A model generated the notes under the pieces. It had not been told where the DNA came from, searched no databases, and saw only the letters and a list, made by a program, of their open reading frames with translations. Position numbers and translations under genes: made by a program. Below are positions 12,979 to 21,153 of a stretch of 25,240 bases of DNA, piece by piece. Positions within the stretch are counted from its first letter, which is position 1; each line of letters starts with the position of its first letter. Source of the DNA: Fidelibacterota bacterium (GTDB lineage Bacteria; Fidelibacterota; Marinisomatia; SCGC-AAA003-L08; TS1B11); contig JADFMC010000002.1 of the NCBI GenBank assembly GCA_022564085.1, positions 1-25,240 of the forward strand, read 5' to 3'.

Positions 12979-13708
12979 AGATAAAGTGGCCGTTGTCACC
13001 GGGGCTTCCCGGGGCATTGGCCGGGCGATCAGCTTGGCCCTGTCAGACGCAGGCGCCAGTGTCGCTCTGGTCAGCCGCTCGGCAGAGCGACTTGAAGAGG
13101 TGAGTGCAGAGATCATTGACCGGGGCGGTCAGGCCAGTGTCCATCCCTGCGATATCACGGATGGGGAGGCGGTAAGCGCCACTTTTAAGGCCATTGCGGA
13201 CCAATACGGCGCCCTGCACATCCTGGTGAATAACGCCGGGGTGACCCGCGACAATCTTATCATGCGTCTGAGCAGCGACGATTGGGACGCTCCCATAAAC
13301 ACTAATCTTAAGGGAGCTTTTAACTGTATAAAAGCTGTGGTGCGACCCATGTTGAAACAGCGGTTCGGTCGCATCATCAATATCACGTCCATCGTAGGGA
13401 TTACGGGCAATGCCGGACAGTCAAATTACGCCGCCTCCAAGGCAGGCCTTATCGGCTTGACCAAATCGACGGCCAAGGAGTTGGCTTCCCGCTCAATTAC
13501 GGTGAACGCGGTTGCCCCCGGATATATCACTACCGATATGACTGCTGATATGCCTGAGGCTGCAAAACTAGCATTGACCGAGTCTATCCCCCTCGGTCGG
13601 TTAGGTCTACCGGAGGATGTGGCGCCAATTGTGGCCTTCCTGGCCAGCGAGGCGGCCAGTTACATCACAGGTCAGACCCTACTTGTTGATGGTGGGATGG
13701 TAATTTAA
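12965..13708 (+). CDS. fabG: 3-oxoacyl-ACP reductase (FabG)
   Basis: This 247-residue NADPH-dependent short-chain dehydrogenase reduces 3-oxoacyl-ACP. It has the Rossmann motif TGASRGIG (residues 12-19), NNAG (89-92), and the catalytic tetrad Asn114, Ser142 (NITSIVG), Tyr155 and Lys159 (YAASK). The C-terminal LVDGGMVI is typical of FabG. Its start lies within the fabD 3' end with only a weak ribosome binding site, consistent with coupled translation. acpP follows after 13 nt. Confidence 0.96.
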   Translation: MFQLKDKVAVVTGASRGIGRAISLALSDAGASVALVSRSAERLEEVSAEIIDRGGQASVHPCDITDGEAVSATFKAIADQYGALHILVNNAGVTRDNLIMRLSSDDWDAPINTNLKGAFNCIKAVVRPMLKQRFGRIINITSIVGITGNAGQSNYAASKAGLIGLTKSTAKELASRSITVNAVAPGYITTDMTADMPEAAKLALTESIPLGRLGLPEDVAPIVAFLASEAASYITGQTLLVDGGMVI

Positions 13709-13721
13709 TGGAGGAATAAGA

Positions 13722-13958
13722 ATGTCAACGACTACGGAAAAAATTTCCGAACTGATTGCGGATAAACTGGGTGTTGAACTTTCCAAGATCAATCCGGATG
13801 CCAAATTCGTGGAGGACCTGGGCGCTGATTCGCTCGATACGGTTGAGCTCATCATGCAGCTGGAAGATGAGTTCAACCTGGAAATCCCCGACGAAGAAGC
13901 CGAGAAACTCACCACAGTTGGTGCGGTCATCGACTACATCGATGCCCATACCAAGTAA
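13722..13958 (+). CDS. acpP: Acyl carrier protein
   Basis: This 78-residue acidic four-helix carrier holds growing acyl chains on phosphopantetheine at Ser37 in the canonical GADSLDTVELIM. The length, acidity and C-terminal TVGAVIDYIDAH are typical. A strong GGAGG site (13709-13713) precedes the ATG, stronger than those of its operon neighbours, which suits the high level at which ACP is made. It also serves PlsX, encoded upstream. Confidence 0.98.
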   Translation: MSTTTEKISELIADKLGVELSKINPDAKFVEDLGADSLDTVELIMQLEDEFNLEIPDEEAEKLTTVGAVIDYIDAHTK

Positions 13959-13971
13959 AGGTCTGTTTAGG

Positions 13972-15204
13972 ATGCGACGAGTTGTTATCACCGGCATGGG
14001 CGTCGTGACCCCGGTCGGTAACACTGTAAATGAATTTGAGTCGAGCCTTTATTCCGGGAAAAACGGCGTCGCTCCGATCACCCAATTCGATACCGAACAA
14101 TTCGTGACGAAGCTGGCAGCTGAGGTGAAAGGGTTCGACGCCACAGATTACCTGGACGCCAAGGAAATTCGCAAGATGGACCCCTTCACCCTCTTCGCTA
14201 TCGCAGCCGCCGACCAGGCTTTGGCACAATCTCAACTCATGAGCCACGCCAACCCTGAACGGGTGGGCGTCATCATCGGCTCAGGGATTGGTGGCATCCA
14301 TTCCTTTGAGGAACAGCACCGTCGGCTGCTGGAAGGTGGCCCGCGCAAGGTGAGCCCTTTTTTCGTGACCATGATGATCACCAACATTGCTGCGGGACAA
14401 GTTTCCATTCGTCACGGATTGAAGGGGCCCAATTACAGCCTCATATCCGCCTGCGCCACCGCTTCCCATACCATCGGTGATGCCTTCCGCATCATCAGGT
14501 ACGGGGACGCGGAAGCCATCGTCGCCGGCGGAACAGAGTCGTGTATCGCGCCCATTGCGGTGGCCGGTTTCGCCAACATGAAGGCCCTCTCGAAAAACAC
14601 CGACCCTGAAACCATCTGTCGGCCCTTTGATGCCAATCGGGACGGCTTCGTCATGGGCGAAGGAGCCGGCATACTGGTGTTGGAAGAACTGAGTCACGCC
14701 GAAAAACGGGGGGCTGAGATCCTGGGCGAACTGGTCGGCTACGGTGCTTCCGGTGATGCCTACCATGTTGCCGCTCCCGCCGAAGGGGGTGAAGGGGCCG
14801 TCCGTGCCATGAATTTGGCCCTCGACGATGCTGGCATACAGCCTGAGGAGGTGGGACATATCAACGCCCACGGCACCTCGACTATTCACAACGATAAGAA
14901 TGAAACCATCGGCATTAAGACGGTCTTCGCCGATCATGCCAAGAATCTCATCGTCAGCTCCACCAAGTCCATGACCGGACACCTACTGGGGGCCGCTGGC
15001 GGTATTGAAGGCATCGCCATCATTCTGGCGCTAAGGCGGCAGGAAGCTCCTCCCACCATCCACTACCGCACACCCGATCCCGAGTGCGACCTGAACTATT
15101 CGCCTAATACCAGCACCGAGCATAGCTTTGACTACGCCATGTCTAACACCTTTGGTTTTGGCGGACACAACGCCGTTCTGATTATGAAGCGGTTTACCGC
15201 ATAG
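13972..15204 (+). CDS. fabF: 3-oxoacyl-ACP synthase II (FabF)
   Basis: This 410-residue elongating condensing enzyme (KAS II) has active-site Cys161 (ISACATASHTIG), His300 (NAHGTST), Lys332 and His337 (TKSMTGHLLGAAGG). The C-terminus NTFGFGGHNAVLIMKR is canonical. ATG 13972 is preceded by TAAAGG; a much longer in-frame extension back to 13756 only shadows acpP in another frame. With FabH, FabD and FabG here, only dehydratase (FabZ/FabA), enoyl reductase and the acetyl-CoA carboxylase genes are missing from a full elongation set. Confidence 0.97.
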   Translation: MRRVVITGMGVVTPVGNTVNEFESSLYSGKNGVAPITQFDTEQFVTKLAAEVKGFDATDYLDAKEIRKMDPFTLFAIAAADQALAQSQLMSHANPERVGVIIGSGIGGIHSFEEQHRRLLEGGPRKVSPFFVTMMITNIAAGQVSIRHGLKGPNYSLISACATASHTIGDAFRIIRYGDAEAIVAGGTESCIAPIAVAGFANMKALSKNTDPETICRPFDANRDGFVMGEGAGILVLEELSHAEKRGAEILGELVGYGASGDAYHVAAPAEGGEGAVRAMNLALDDAGIQPEEVGHINAHGTSTIHNDKNETIGIKTVFADHAKNLIVSSTKSMTGHLLGAAGGIEGIAIILALRRQEAPPTIHYRTPDPECDLNYSPNTSTEHSFDYAMSNTFGFGGHNAVLIMKRFTA

Positions 15205-15208
15205 CCCA

Positions 15209-15934
15209 TTGGCCTATTTTCGCCGCCTGCTCCAATCTATAGCGATCTGGCGGCCAAAAAGAAGCACCAACCAACTGGAAAAACTGCTGAGCTACCGCTT
15301 TAAGGATAACAGCATATTGGAGCGGGCTCTCACCCATAAAAGTGTTACCGAGGTCTCACACCAAAACATGGAACGGCTCGAATTCCTCGGTGACGCCGTC
15401 TTAAGCCACGTCATCTCCGCCCAACTTTATCGCCGTTACAAACAAGCCTCCGAAGGTGAACTGACCCGACGGCGTTCGGCTCTGGTGAATAAGGACATTC
15501 TCTTCCATAGCGGTGAGTCAATGGGGCTCCACCGGTTCATCCGGGTTAACCGGGGCGTCAAATTAAGCGACGCAAGGGTGCGACGAAACTTGGTGGGCGA
15601 TGCCATGGAGGCCCTCATCGGCGCCCTCTTTCTCGATGGCGGCATAGTCGCCGCAGAGAAGTTTATTTTGGGCCGGCTGATGAGGCAACAGAAAGAGTTA
15701 GGGGAGATCATCAATTACAAGGGCCAGCTCATCGAATATTGTCATCAGATGAACCTCGGCAGTCCTCGGTTCCGGCTCATCAAAACCAAGGGCCCTGAGC
15801 ATGATAAGAAATTTGTGGTCCAGGTTAAAATCCGGTCACGTACCTTCCAAGAGGCTCAAGCGGACAACAAAAAAACCGCTGAACAAGAAGCGGCTGAGCT
15901 GGCGATAGAGGCCTTATCGCGGGAATTGAATTGA
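15209..15934 (+). CDS. rnc: Ribonuclease III
   Basis: This 241-residue double-stranded RNA endonuclease processes rRNA precursors and structured mRNAs. The nuclease domain (about 22-150) has the signature ERLEFLGDAVL (Glu58, Asp62) and the second metal pair Asp131 and Glu134 in GDAMEALIGAL. The double-stranded RNA-binding domain follows (about 165-238, with QEAQADNKKTAEQEAAELAIEAL). The start is uncertain: the TTG at 15209 lies 4 nt after the fabF stop and has no good ribosome binding site. It adds a basic stretch (FRRLLQSIAIWRPKRS) of a kind seen in related RNase III proteins. It ends the lipid cluster, 12 nt from the convergent bfn gene. Confidence 0.94.
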   Translation: MAYFRRLLQSIAIWRPKRSTNQLEKLLSYRFKDNSILERALTHKSVTEVSHQNMERLEFLGDAVLSHVISAQLYRRYKQASEGELTRRRSALVNKDILFHSGESMGLHRFIRVNRGVKLSDARVRRNLVGDAMEALIGALFLDGGIVAAEKFILGRLMRQQKELGEIINYKGQLIEYCHQMNLGSPRFRLIKTKGPEHDKKFVVQVKIRSRTFQEAQADNKKTAEQEAAELAIEALSRELN

Positions 15935-15946
15935 AAGATCCTGGGA

Positions 15947-16534
15947 CTAGTTCTTGCTGGTTTCGGTTTGAATCTTCTTGATTTTGTCGCGAATATCGGC
16001 CGCCTTCTCGTATTCCTCTTCGCCCACAGCCCGGTTGAGCTGCTCCTCGAGTTGCTTGAGGTACTCATGAGGTAACTCTTCCGTCAGAGGACTTACCGGA
16101 GTCGTGCTGGCTGATGGCTCAATTTCTTCACGAATGGAGGCTTCATCCATCACCGATTCCAGTACGTAGATCGGTGCACCCACGCGGAGGGCCAGCGCGA
16201 TGGCATCACTCGGGCGGGCGTCGATGTCACGGGTACCGAGCTGGCTTACCATGCTGATCTTCGAGAAAAAGGTCCCGTCCATGAGTTCGGAAATGACAAC
16301 CTCACTGATCTCGATGGTGAGCTCATCCATAATGTTGCAGAAGAGATCGTGGGTCATGGGACGGGGCATTTGAACTTCTTCCAGCGCCAGGGCGATTGAT
16401 TGGGCCTCAAAACTTCCCACGATCACCGGCAAATACCGGTCGCCAAGCGACTCCTTGAGAAGCACGGCATAGCCCTTACTGGGGGGATAAAAGGAAATCT
16501 TCTGTACCTGAACCTGAATCATAACAGTAGTCAA
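15947..16534 (-). CDS. Bifunctional nuclease family protein (DUF151) with UVR motif
   Basis: This protein is about 195 residues long. The N-terminal DUF151/BFN domain (about 5-130, GYAVLLKESLGDRYLPVIVGSFEAQSIALAL and DARPSDAIALALRVGAPIYV) is shared with proteins reported to have RNase and DNase activity. A C-terminal UVR motif (about 158-190, YLKQLEEQLNRAVGEEEYEKAADIRDKI) resembles the UvrB-UvrC interaction helix pair. This two-domain form is widespread, notably in FCB-group bacteria. The start is uncertain. The TTG at 16534 has AGAAGG about 5 nt upstream, while the ATG at 16522 has none at normal spacing. It is the last gene of the minus-strand run, about 37 nt after the sugar isomerase gene. 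Biochemical role unproven here. Confidence 0.88.
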   Translation of the reverse strand: MTTVMIQVQVQKISFYPPSKGYAVLLKESLGDRYLPVIVGSFEAQSIALALEEVQMPRPMTHDLFCNIMDELTIEISEVVISELMDGTFFSKISMVSQLGTRDIDARPSDAIALALRVGAPIYVLESVMDEASIREEIEPSASTTPVSPLTEELPHEYLKQLEEQLNRAVGEEEYEKAADIRDKIKKIQTETSKN

Positions 16535-16571
16535 TATACCTTCTACTCAAAAGATTGTCAAGGAAACCACT

Positions 16572-17639
16572 CTACTTCTGTGACATTTCTCGCTTGATGT
16601 CCGTCAATATCTCAATTGACGAGGGATCGTGATCCCCCAGCAACGCCGCATAGTACGAAATCCAATCAATCAAATGCAACAATGTCAGGTTTCGCTCCGG
16701 AAGGCTGTGCCCCTTGCCTGACAGGGTTACTTCCGATAGTCTCCCGGTCAGTAAATCGCCTCGGGTCCCCATGAGACGGCCCGCCAGCTCTCGACGCAAG
16801 GCCACCCGGGGGTGATCCATCTCGTCCTCCAGCCAAAGGACCAATACGTCTCCCTGGCCTTTGATGCGCTCAGCCAAACCTACGATCTCGTTGTGGTTTT
16901 GTTCCGGGAGCAGGTTGTGGCTGGAGAAAAGTTTGCTATTTTCCGCCAGCTGTCCCCGGAACCGGAGGGCCAAGGTTTCGGTGGTCCCCGTGGCGCCATA
17001 GATGATGGGCAGGCGTCCCTGGATCAACCGGGCCACCTCCAGGGCTTTGTTCTCGGTTTGGTCCACTTCGCTGAACTGGGCCCCATCGGCCAGCATGAGC
17101 GCCGCCCCGGAGGCCAGGTCGTCCAGAACGGCTGGGGGCAGCAGGCCAAAGGCCACCAGGACCCGGGAAATGGCCGCCACCGAATAGCCGATCGCCGCCC
17201 GGGGCTGGAGACCCCCGGGTATGGGCAGCAGGTCCCAACCGGCGGCTTGAGCGAGCTTGACCAACTGGCCACCGCTGGCTATCACGGCGACCCGGCCCCC
17301 TTTTTTGGCGGCCTCATGGGTAGCTGCCAGCGTCTCTTCGGTATCGCCGGAATAGGAGGAAGCCAAGACCAGGGTGTGGGCATCGACCCAGTTGGGCACC
17401 CGGTAGCCTCGCACCACCACCATCGGTACCGGTGAGAACTGCTCGGTCCAGACGCGCACCAGGTCCCCACCGATGGCAGAGCCCCCCATACCCAGGAAAA
17501 GGACCTGCCGCGGCGCCTCAACCGGCTGTGACGGCGACCAGTCGACAAATGTCTCCAGGATTTGGGTGATCTGCCGGGGACAGCCTTTGATAGCCGACCC
17601 CATGTCTCCCCGGTCCAGGCGTCGAATGCGTTCTTTCAT
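16572..17639 (-). CDS. SIS-domain sugar isomerase, bifunctional PGI/PMI type
   Basis: This 355-residue cytosolic enzyme resembles the bifunctional phosphoglucose/phosphomannose isomerase family, which interconverts glucose-6-P, fructose-6-P and mannose-6-P. It has two SIS folds. The first contains LFLGMGGSAIGGDLV and ASSYSGDTEETLAATH (sugar-phosphate binding). The second contains LLPEQNHNEIVGLAERI, whose Glu is the expected base, and a C-terminal LLHLIDWISYYAALL. ATG 17639 is favoured by the upstream GAGAGG; the longer start at 17672 adds an unconserved MVGTNRSERLT. A 59-nt gap separates it from the prenyl synthase gene. With the phosphomannomutase two genes upstream it can supply mannose-1-P for GDP-mannose. 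Confidence 0.88.
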   Translation of the reverse strand: MKERIRRLDRGDMGSAIKGCPRQITQILETFVDWSPSQPVEAPRQVLFLGMGGSAIGGDLVRVWTEQFSPVPMVVVRGYRVPNWVDAHTLVLASSYSGDTEETLAATHEAAKKGGRVAVIASGGQLVKLAQAAGWDLLPIPGGLQPRAAIGYSVAAISRVLVAFGLLPPAVLDDLASGAALMLADGAQFSEVDQTENKALEVARLIQGRLPIIYGATGTTETLALRFRGQLAENSKLFSSHNLLPEQNHNEIVGLAERIKGQGDVLVLWLEDEMDHPRVALRRELAGRLMGTRGDLLTGRLSEVTLSGKGHSLPERNLTLLHLIDWISYYAALLGDHDPSSIEILTDIKREMSQK

Positions 17640-17698
17640 CGTCAGCCTCTCACTACGGTTTGTTCCTACCAATCACCGATGACTCGCGCGCCACGGGG

Positions 17699-18658
17699 TT
17701 ACTTCCTGCGATTCAGGACAAGCCGGGCAAAATCAGCAAGCAGAGCTGTGTCACCCCCTAATGGCGCCAGCTCCTCAATGGCTTGATCCACCGTCCGCCG
17801 CACGGCCTCTTCGGCCTCATCTTTCACATCAGTCTCCCGGAGAACCTCCCGCAGGGCTGCCAGGCCTTCCTGTAGGTCACCTTTGGCCAGGGCGATGGCC
17901 TGATCAACCTTTTCGGGGGCCCGGGTCAAGGCGGAGATCATCAGGTAGGTCTTCTTCTCGGCCAGAAGGTCGCTGCCCAGACTCTTCCCCATGGTACCGG
18001 TATCGGAAAATATTTCGAGTAAATCATCCTGTATTTGAAAGGCCCGCCCCAGGAGCTGTCCAAAGCGCTGCACCCCCTTCACCTGGGCCTCGCCGGCCGA
18101 TACGCAGAGGGCCCCCATTTCGGCAGCCAACCCCAGCAAATATCCCGTCTTCAGGTCAATCATTCGCAGATAATCTTCCATTGAAACCCGGGACCGGCCC
18201 TCAAATTCCTTGTCCAGAGCCTGACCTTCGCAAACGGCCAACGCCCCCCTGGTGAAGGCGGCGGTCAGCGCCGCCACATTGACCACGGACCGGCGCACCT
18301 CCGCCAGGGCCAGGACGAAGATGGCATCGCCGGTCAGGATGGCCACCCCATCGTCCCACTTGGTATGCACCGTTGGCTGGCCATGGCGGGTGTGGTCCCC
18401 ATCCATCACATCATCGTGCACCAGGGTAAAATTATGGAGGGCTTCCACCCCTACGGCGGCGTGGAGGGCGTCCTCGTGCCCACCGCCACAGGTCTGGGCC
18501 GTCAACAGCGTGAGGATCGGCCTGAGTCGTTTGCCCCCGCCGGCCAGGACGTAATGAATCGGCTCGGTCAACAGACGGGGCCCCTGGGGATAAACGGCCC
18601 CCAGCCGCTGGTCAATCTGGCCACGGAGCGTCGTTAGAACATCGGGAGTGAGGGTCAT
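17699..18658 (-). CDS. Polyprenyl diphosphate synthase, probably GGPP/FPP type
   Basis: This 319-residue trans-isoprenyl diphosphate synthase elongates allylic diphosphates with isopentenyl diphosphate. The first Asp-rich motif is DDVMD (82-86) within HNFTLVHDDVMD. The second reads DDLLE (211-215), with Glu in place of the last Asp. Phe77, five residues before the first motif, is the position where an aromatic side chain sets a C20 product in archaeal-type GGPP synthases, so a medium-chain product is likely. GGGKRLRP and the SDLLAEKKTYL region are standard. The start ATG overlaps the stop of the phosphomannomutase (ATGA), without a separate ribosome binding site, so translation is coupled. 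It may feed quinone, carotenoid or lipid-carrier synthesis. Confidence 0.92.
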   Translation of the reverse strand: MTLTPDVLTTLRGQIDQRLGAVYPQGPRLLTEPIHYVLAGGGKRLRPILTLLTAQTCGGGHEDALHAAVGVEALHNFTLVHDDVMDGDHTRHGQPTVHTKWDDGVAILTGDAIFVLALAEVRRSVVNVAALTAAFTRGALAVCEGQALDKEFEGRSRVSMEDYLRMIDLKTGYLLGLAAEMGALCVSAGEAQVKGVQRFGQLLGRAFQIQDDLLEIFSDTGTMGKSLGSDLLAEKKTYLMISALTRAPEKVDQAIALAKGDLQEGLAALREVLRETDVKDEAEEAVRRTVDQAIEELAPLGGDTALLADFARLVLNRRK

Positions 18659-20013
18659 TCGGCCAGCGTGATCTCGCCAAAGTCCAGCAGCTTGGTCAGT
18701 ACCAGGGATTTGATCTCTTCCAGACGCAGGGCTGTGCGGGCCTCAAAACGGCAGACGATCACCGGTTGGGTATTCGAGGCCCGCACCAAGCCCCATCCAT
18801 CGCCGAATTTGATGCGCACACCATCGATCGTAATACAGTCGTAGTTCGCTTTAAAATAGTCCTCGGCCGCCCGGGCGATCTTGAATTTTTCGTCATCGGT
18901 GGGACATTCAAGCCGAAGTTCGGGTGTACTGTGGTAGGTTGGAATCTTGGCCGCCAGCGCCGAGAGTGGCTCCCGGGTGCGGGACAGCAAACGAATCAAC
19001 CGGAGCGAGACGTAGATGGCATCGTCGTAACCGTAGTATTCGTCGCCAAAGAATATATGCCCGCTCATTTCCCCGGCAAGGGCCACTTTTAATTCACGCA
19101 TCTTCTCCTTGATGAGACTGTGCCCCGTCTTCCACATCACCGGCACGGCCCCATGCCGGAGTATCTCCTCTTCCAGGGCCTGTGAGCACTTCACATCAAA
19201 AACGATAGGCTCGCCGGGCCGGGCCACCTCCTCCAGGAAGATGGCCAGGAGGGTGTCGGCGAAGATGACCTGCCCGTGCTCATCCACCACCCCTATGCGG
19301 TCAGCGTCACCGTCATAGGCGATACCCACGTCATACCCGCCGGTTTTGACCTCGGCGATGAGATCCTGCAGGTTGCGCAGCTCGGTGGGATCGGGATGGT
19401 GATTGGGAAAGCGGCCATCCACCGTGCAGTAGAGTTCGGTGAGTTGGACCCCCAGCCGCTTAAAGATCTCCGGCGCTGCCAGAGCGGCGGCGGCATTACC
19501 GCAGTCCATCACCACCTTTAACGGGCGGTCAAGACTGATCTTCTCGGCCAGCATGTCCATATAGGTCGTGAGCAGGTCCACCTCCTTCAAGGTCCCCTCA
19601 CCCACTTCGAAGTCCGACGTTTTCATGAGGGACCTGAGCTGTTGGATCTGATCCCCGTAGACGGCGCCCTGTTGGTAGGACAATTTAAAACCGTTGAACT
19701 CCGGGGGATTGTGGCTCCCGGTGATCTGCACCGCTCCGTCGATTTTCAGATGGAACATGCTGAAATAATTGGTCGGGGTAGGCACGATACCAATATCCAC
19801 CACATCGACGCCGGTGCTCAACAGACCCTCGCCAAACCACTTTTTCAGATCGGGGGTGGTGAGGCGAACATCGCCGCTTAAGGCAATCGATGCCCCACCC
19901 CGGCGGCGAACGAACGTTCCGAAGGCTCTCCCCAGGTCCACCACCACCGGTTGGGGGAAATCATCCTCCACAACTCCCCGAATGTCATACATGCGAAATA
20001 TGTAGTCTTGCAC
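18655..20013 (-). CDS. Phosphomannomutase/phosphoglucomutase (ManB/AlgC type)
   Basis: This 452-residue alpha-D-phosphohexomutase interconverts hexose 6-P and 1-P. The catalytic phosphoserine is Ser100 in QITGSHNPPEFNGFK, the Mg2+ loop is DGDADR (234-239), and the sugar-binding loop is GEMSGH (314-319), the form of the PMM/PGM group. The C-terminal phosphate loop RASNTQPVIVCRFEA is also intact. GTG 20013 is the start: AGGAG overlaps the anmK stop codon 6-7 nt upstream. It ends in a 4-nt overlap with the prenyl synthase gene. Whether mannose or glucose phosphate is preferred cannot be read from the sequence; the PGI/PMI neighbour is compatible with both. Confidence 0.94.
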   Translation of the reverse strand: MQDYIFRMYDIRGVVEDDFPQPVVVDLGRAFGTFVRRRGGASIALSGDVRLTTPDLKKWFGEGLLSTGVDVVDIGIVPTPTNYFSMFHLKIDGAVQITGSHNPPEFNGFKLSYQQGAVYGDQIQQLRSLMKTSDFEVGEGTLKEVDLLTTYMDMLAEKISLDRPLKVVMDCGNAAAALAAPEIFKRLGVQLTELYCTVDGRFPNHHPDPTELRNLQDLIAEVKTGGYDVGIAYDGDADRIGVVDEHGQVIFADTLLAIFLEEVARPGEPIVFDVKCSQALEEEILRHGAVPVMWKTGHSLIKEKMRELKVALAGEMSGHIFFGDEYYGYDDAIYVSLRLIRLLSRTREPLSALAAKIPTYHSTPELRLECPTDDEKFKIARAAEDYFKANYDCITIDGVRIKFGDGWGLVRASNTQPVIVCRFEARTALRLEEIKSLVLTKLLDFGEITLAE

Positions 20014-20022
20014 AGTTGGCTC

Positions 20023-21150
20023 CTACGTTGTTAACCCGGGACTCGCCGTCCGTTGACCCAGCACCACCGAGTTTGTGGCGCCGGTAACCCCGGGCATATT
20101 GCCCGCCATGCCCTGGATGTGGGCTACCGCCAGGACAGCCATTAAAAAAGCTTCTTTATAATCGGGGTCAATCCCCAAAGTATCCGACGTCACCACGTCC
20201 CACCCTGGCAGCTCGGCCTGTAGGTCGGCCATCAGTAGGGGGTGCCGCACTCCGCCGCCGCTGACAATGAGGATATCCACCGATCGGTGAAATTTAACAA
20301 ATTGGCGAATGTTATAGGCGATGGATCTGGCCGTAAAATACACCAGTGTCCGCAACAGATCGGCAGGCGGGATCGGGAACCGTACCACCAACTGCTGCAC
20401 CAACGTCCCCCCAAACTCGTTCCGCCCCGTCGATTTTGGCGGTCGGCGGCGAATGAAGGGGTGGCCCATGAGCTCGGCCAGCAGCCCCTCATGGATGACG
20501 CCACCGGCGCTGTAGCCCCCATCCCGGTCAAAGGGGCTGTCAAACAGCCGCTGGGCCGCCTCATCGATCAGCCCCATCCCCGGACCGGTGTCGAAGCCCA
20601 GGACATCCAGCCGGCCGGTATCAGAAGGAATGGCGGAAATATTCGCCACACCGCCCAGGTTCAACGTCACGGTGGGGCTGGATCGGGATTGGCAAAGCAG
20701 CCAATCGAGGTAGGGCATCAGGGGCGCCCCGTTTCCCCCTACGGCTAGATCAGCATCACGAAAGCCCGATACCACCGGCGCACCGAGCCGTTGACTGAGG
20801 GGCGCCGTAGCCCCTACCTGTAGCGTGAACCGCCCATCCCTGTGGGCCACCGTCTGCCCATGGCAACCGACCAGGTCAATCGGTCGCCCCTTCAGGAATC
20901 GCTCGGCGTCCTGGGCATACACCTGGCCCAGGCGAATGTGCAGGGCAGCCAGATCCTCAGCCCCACCGGTGAGGGCCCCGGCAATGGCCGCTTTCAAGTC
21001 GGCTTCAAAGGGTAGCATGACACAGTCCAGGATCTTAAACCTGAGTTGGCCAGGGGAAAGGGTGATGCGCGCTAAACAGGCATCCACGCCGTCCATGGAT
21101 GTCCCCGACATCAACCCCAGGACCGTCCACCCTTTCGCCCTGGTAGCCAC
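20023..21150 (-). CDS. anmK: Anhydro-N-acetylmuramic acid kinase
   Basis: This 375-residue cytosolic kinase opens the 1,6-anhydro ring of anhMurNAc and phosphorylates it to MurNAc-6-P, which MurQ, encoded directly upstream, then cleaves. Signatures are GLMSGTSMDGVDACL at the N-terminus, CHGQTVAHRDGRFTLQVG, SGFRDADLAVGGNGAPL (catalytic Asp region), NLGGVANIS, DTGPGMGLIDEAAQ and VSGGGVRHPLL. It starts with GTG at 21150, 3 nt after the murQ stop and without a good ribosome binding site, so it is probably coupled. The length is normal. The enzyme recovers muramic acid from peptidoglycan turnover; an importer (AmpG) and the glycosidase NagZ are not in the window. Confidence 0.95.
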   Translation of the reverse strand: MATRAKGWTVLGLMSGTSMDGVDACLARITLSPGQLRFKILDCVMLPFEADLKAAIAGALTGGAEDLAALHIRLGQVYAQDAERFLKGRPIDLVGCHGQTVAHRDGRFTLQVGATAPLSQRLGAPVVSGFRDADLAVGGNGAPLMPYLDWLLCQSRSSPTVTLNLGGVANISAIPSDTGRLDVLGFDTGPGMGLIDEAAQRLFDSPFDRDGGYSAGGVIHEGLLAELMGHPFIRRRPPKSTGRNEFGGTLVQQLVVRFPIPPADLLRTLVYFTARSIAYNIRQFVKFHRSVDILIVSGGGVRHPLLMADLQAELPGWDVVTSDTLGIDPDYKEAFLMAVLAVAHIQGMAGNMPGVTGATNSVVLGQRTASPGLTT

Positions 21151-21153
21151 GGC

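Noticed and set aside
13756..13971. 72-codon N-terminal extension of fabF
   Set aside because: It overlaps acpP in another frame; FabF conservation starts exactly at MRRVVITGMG (13972), which has a ribosome binding site.
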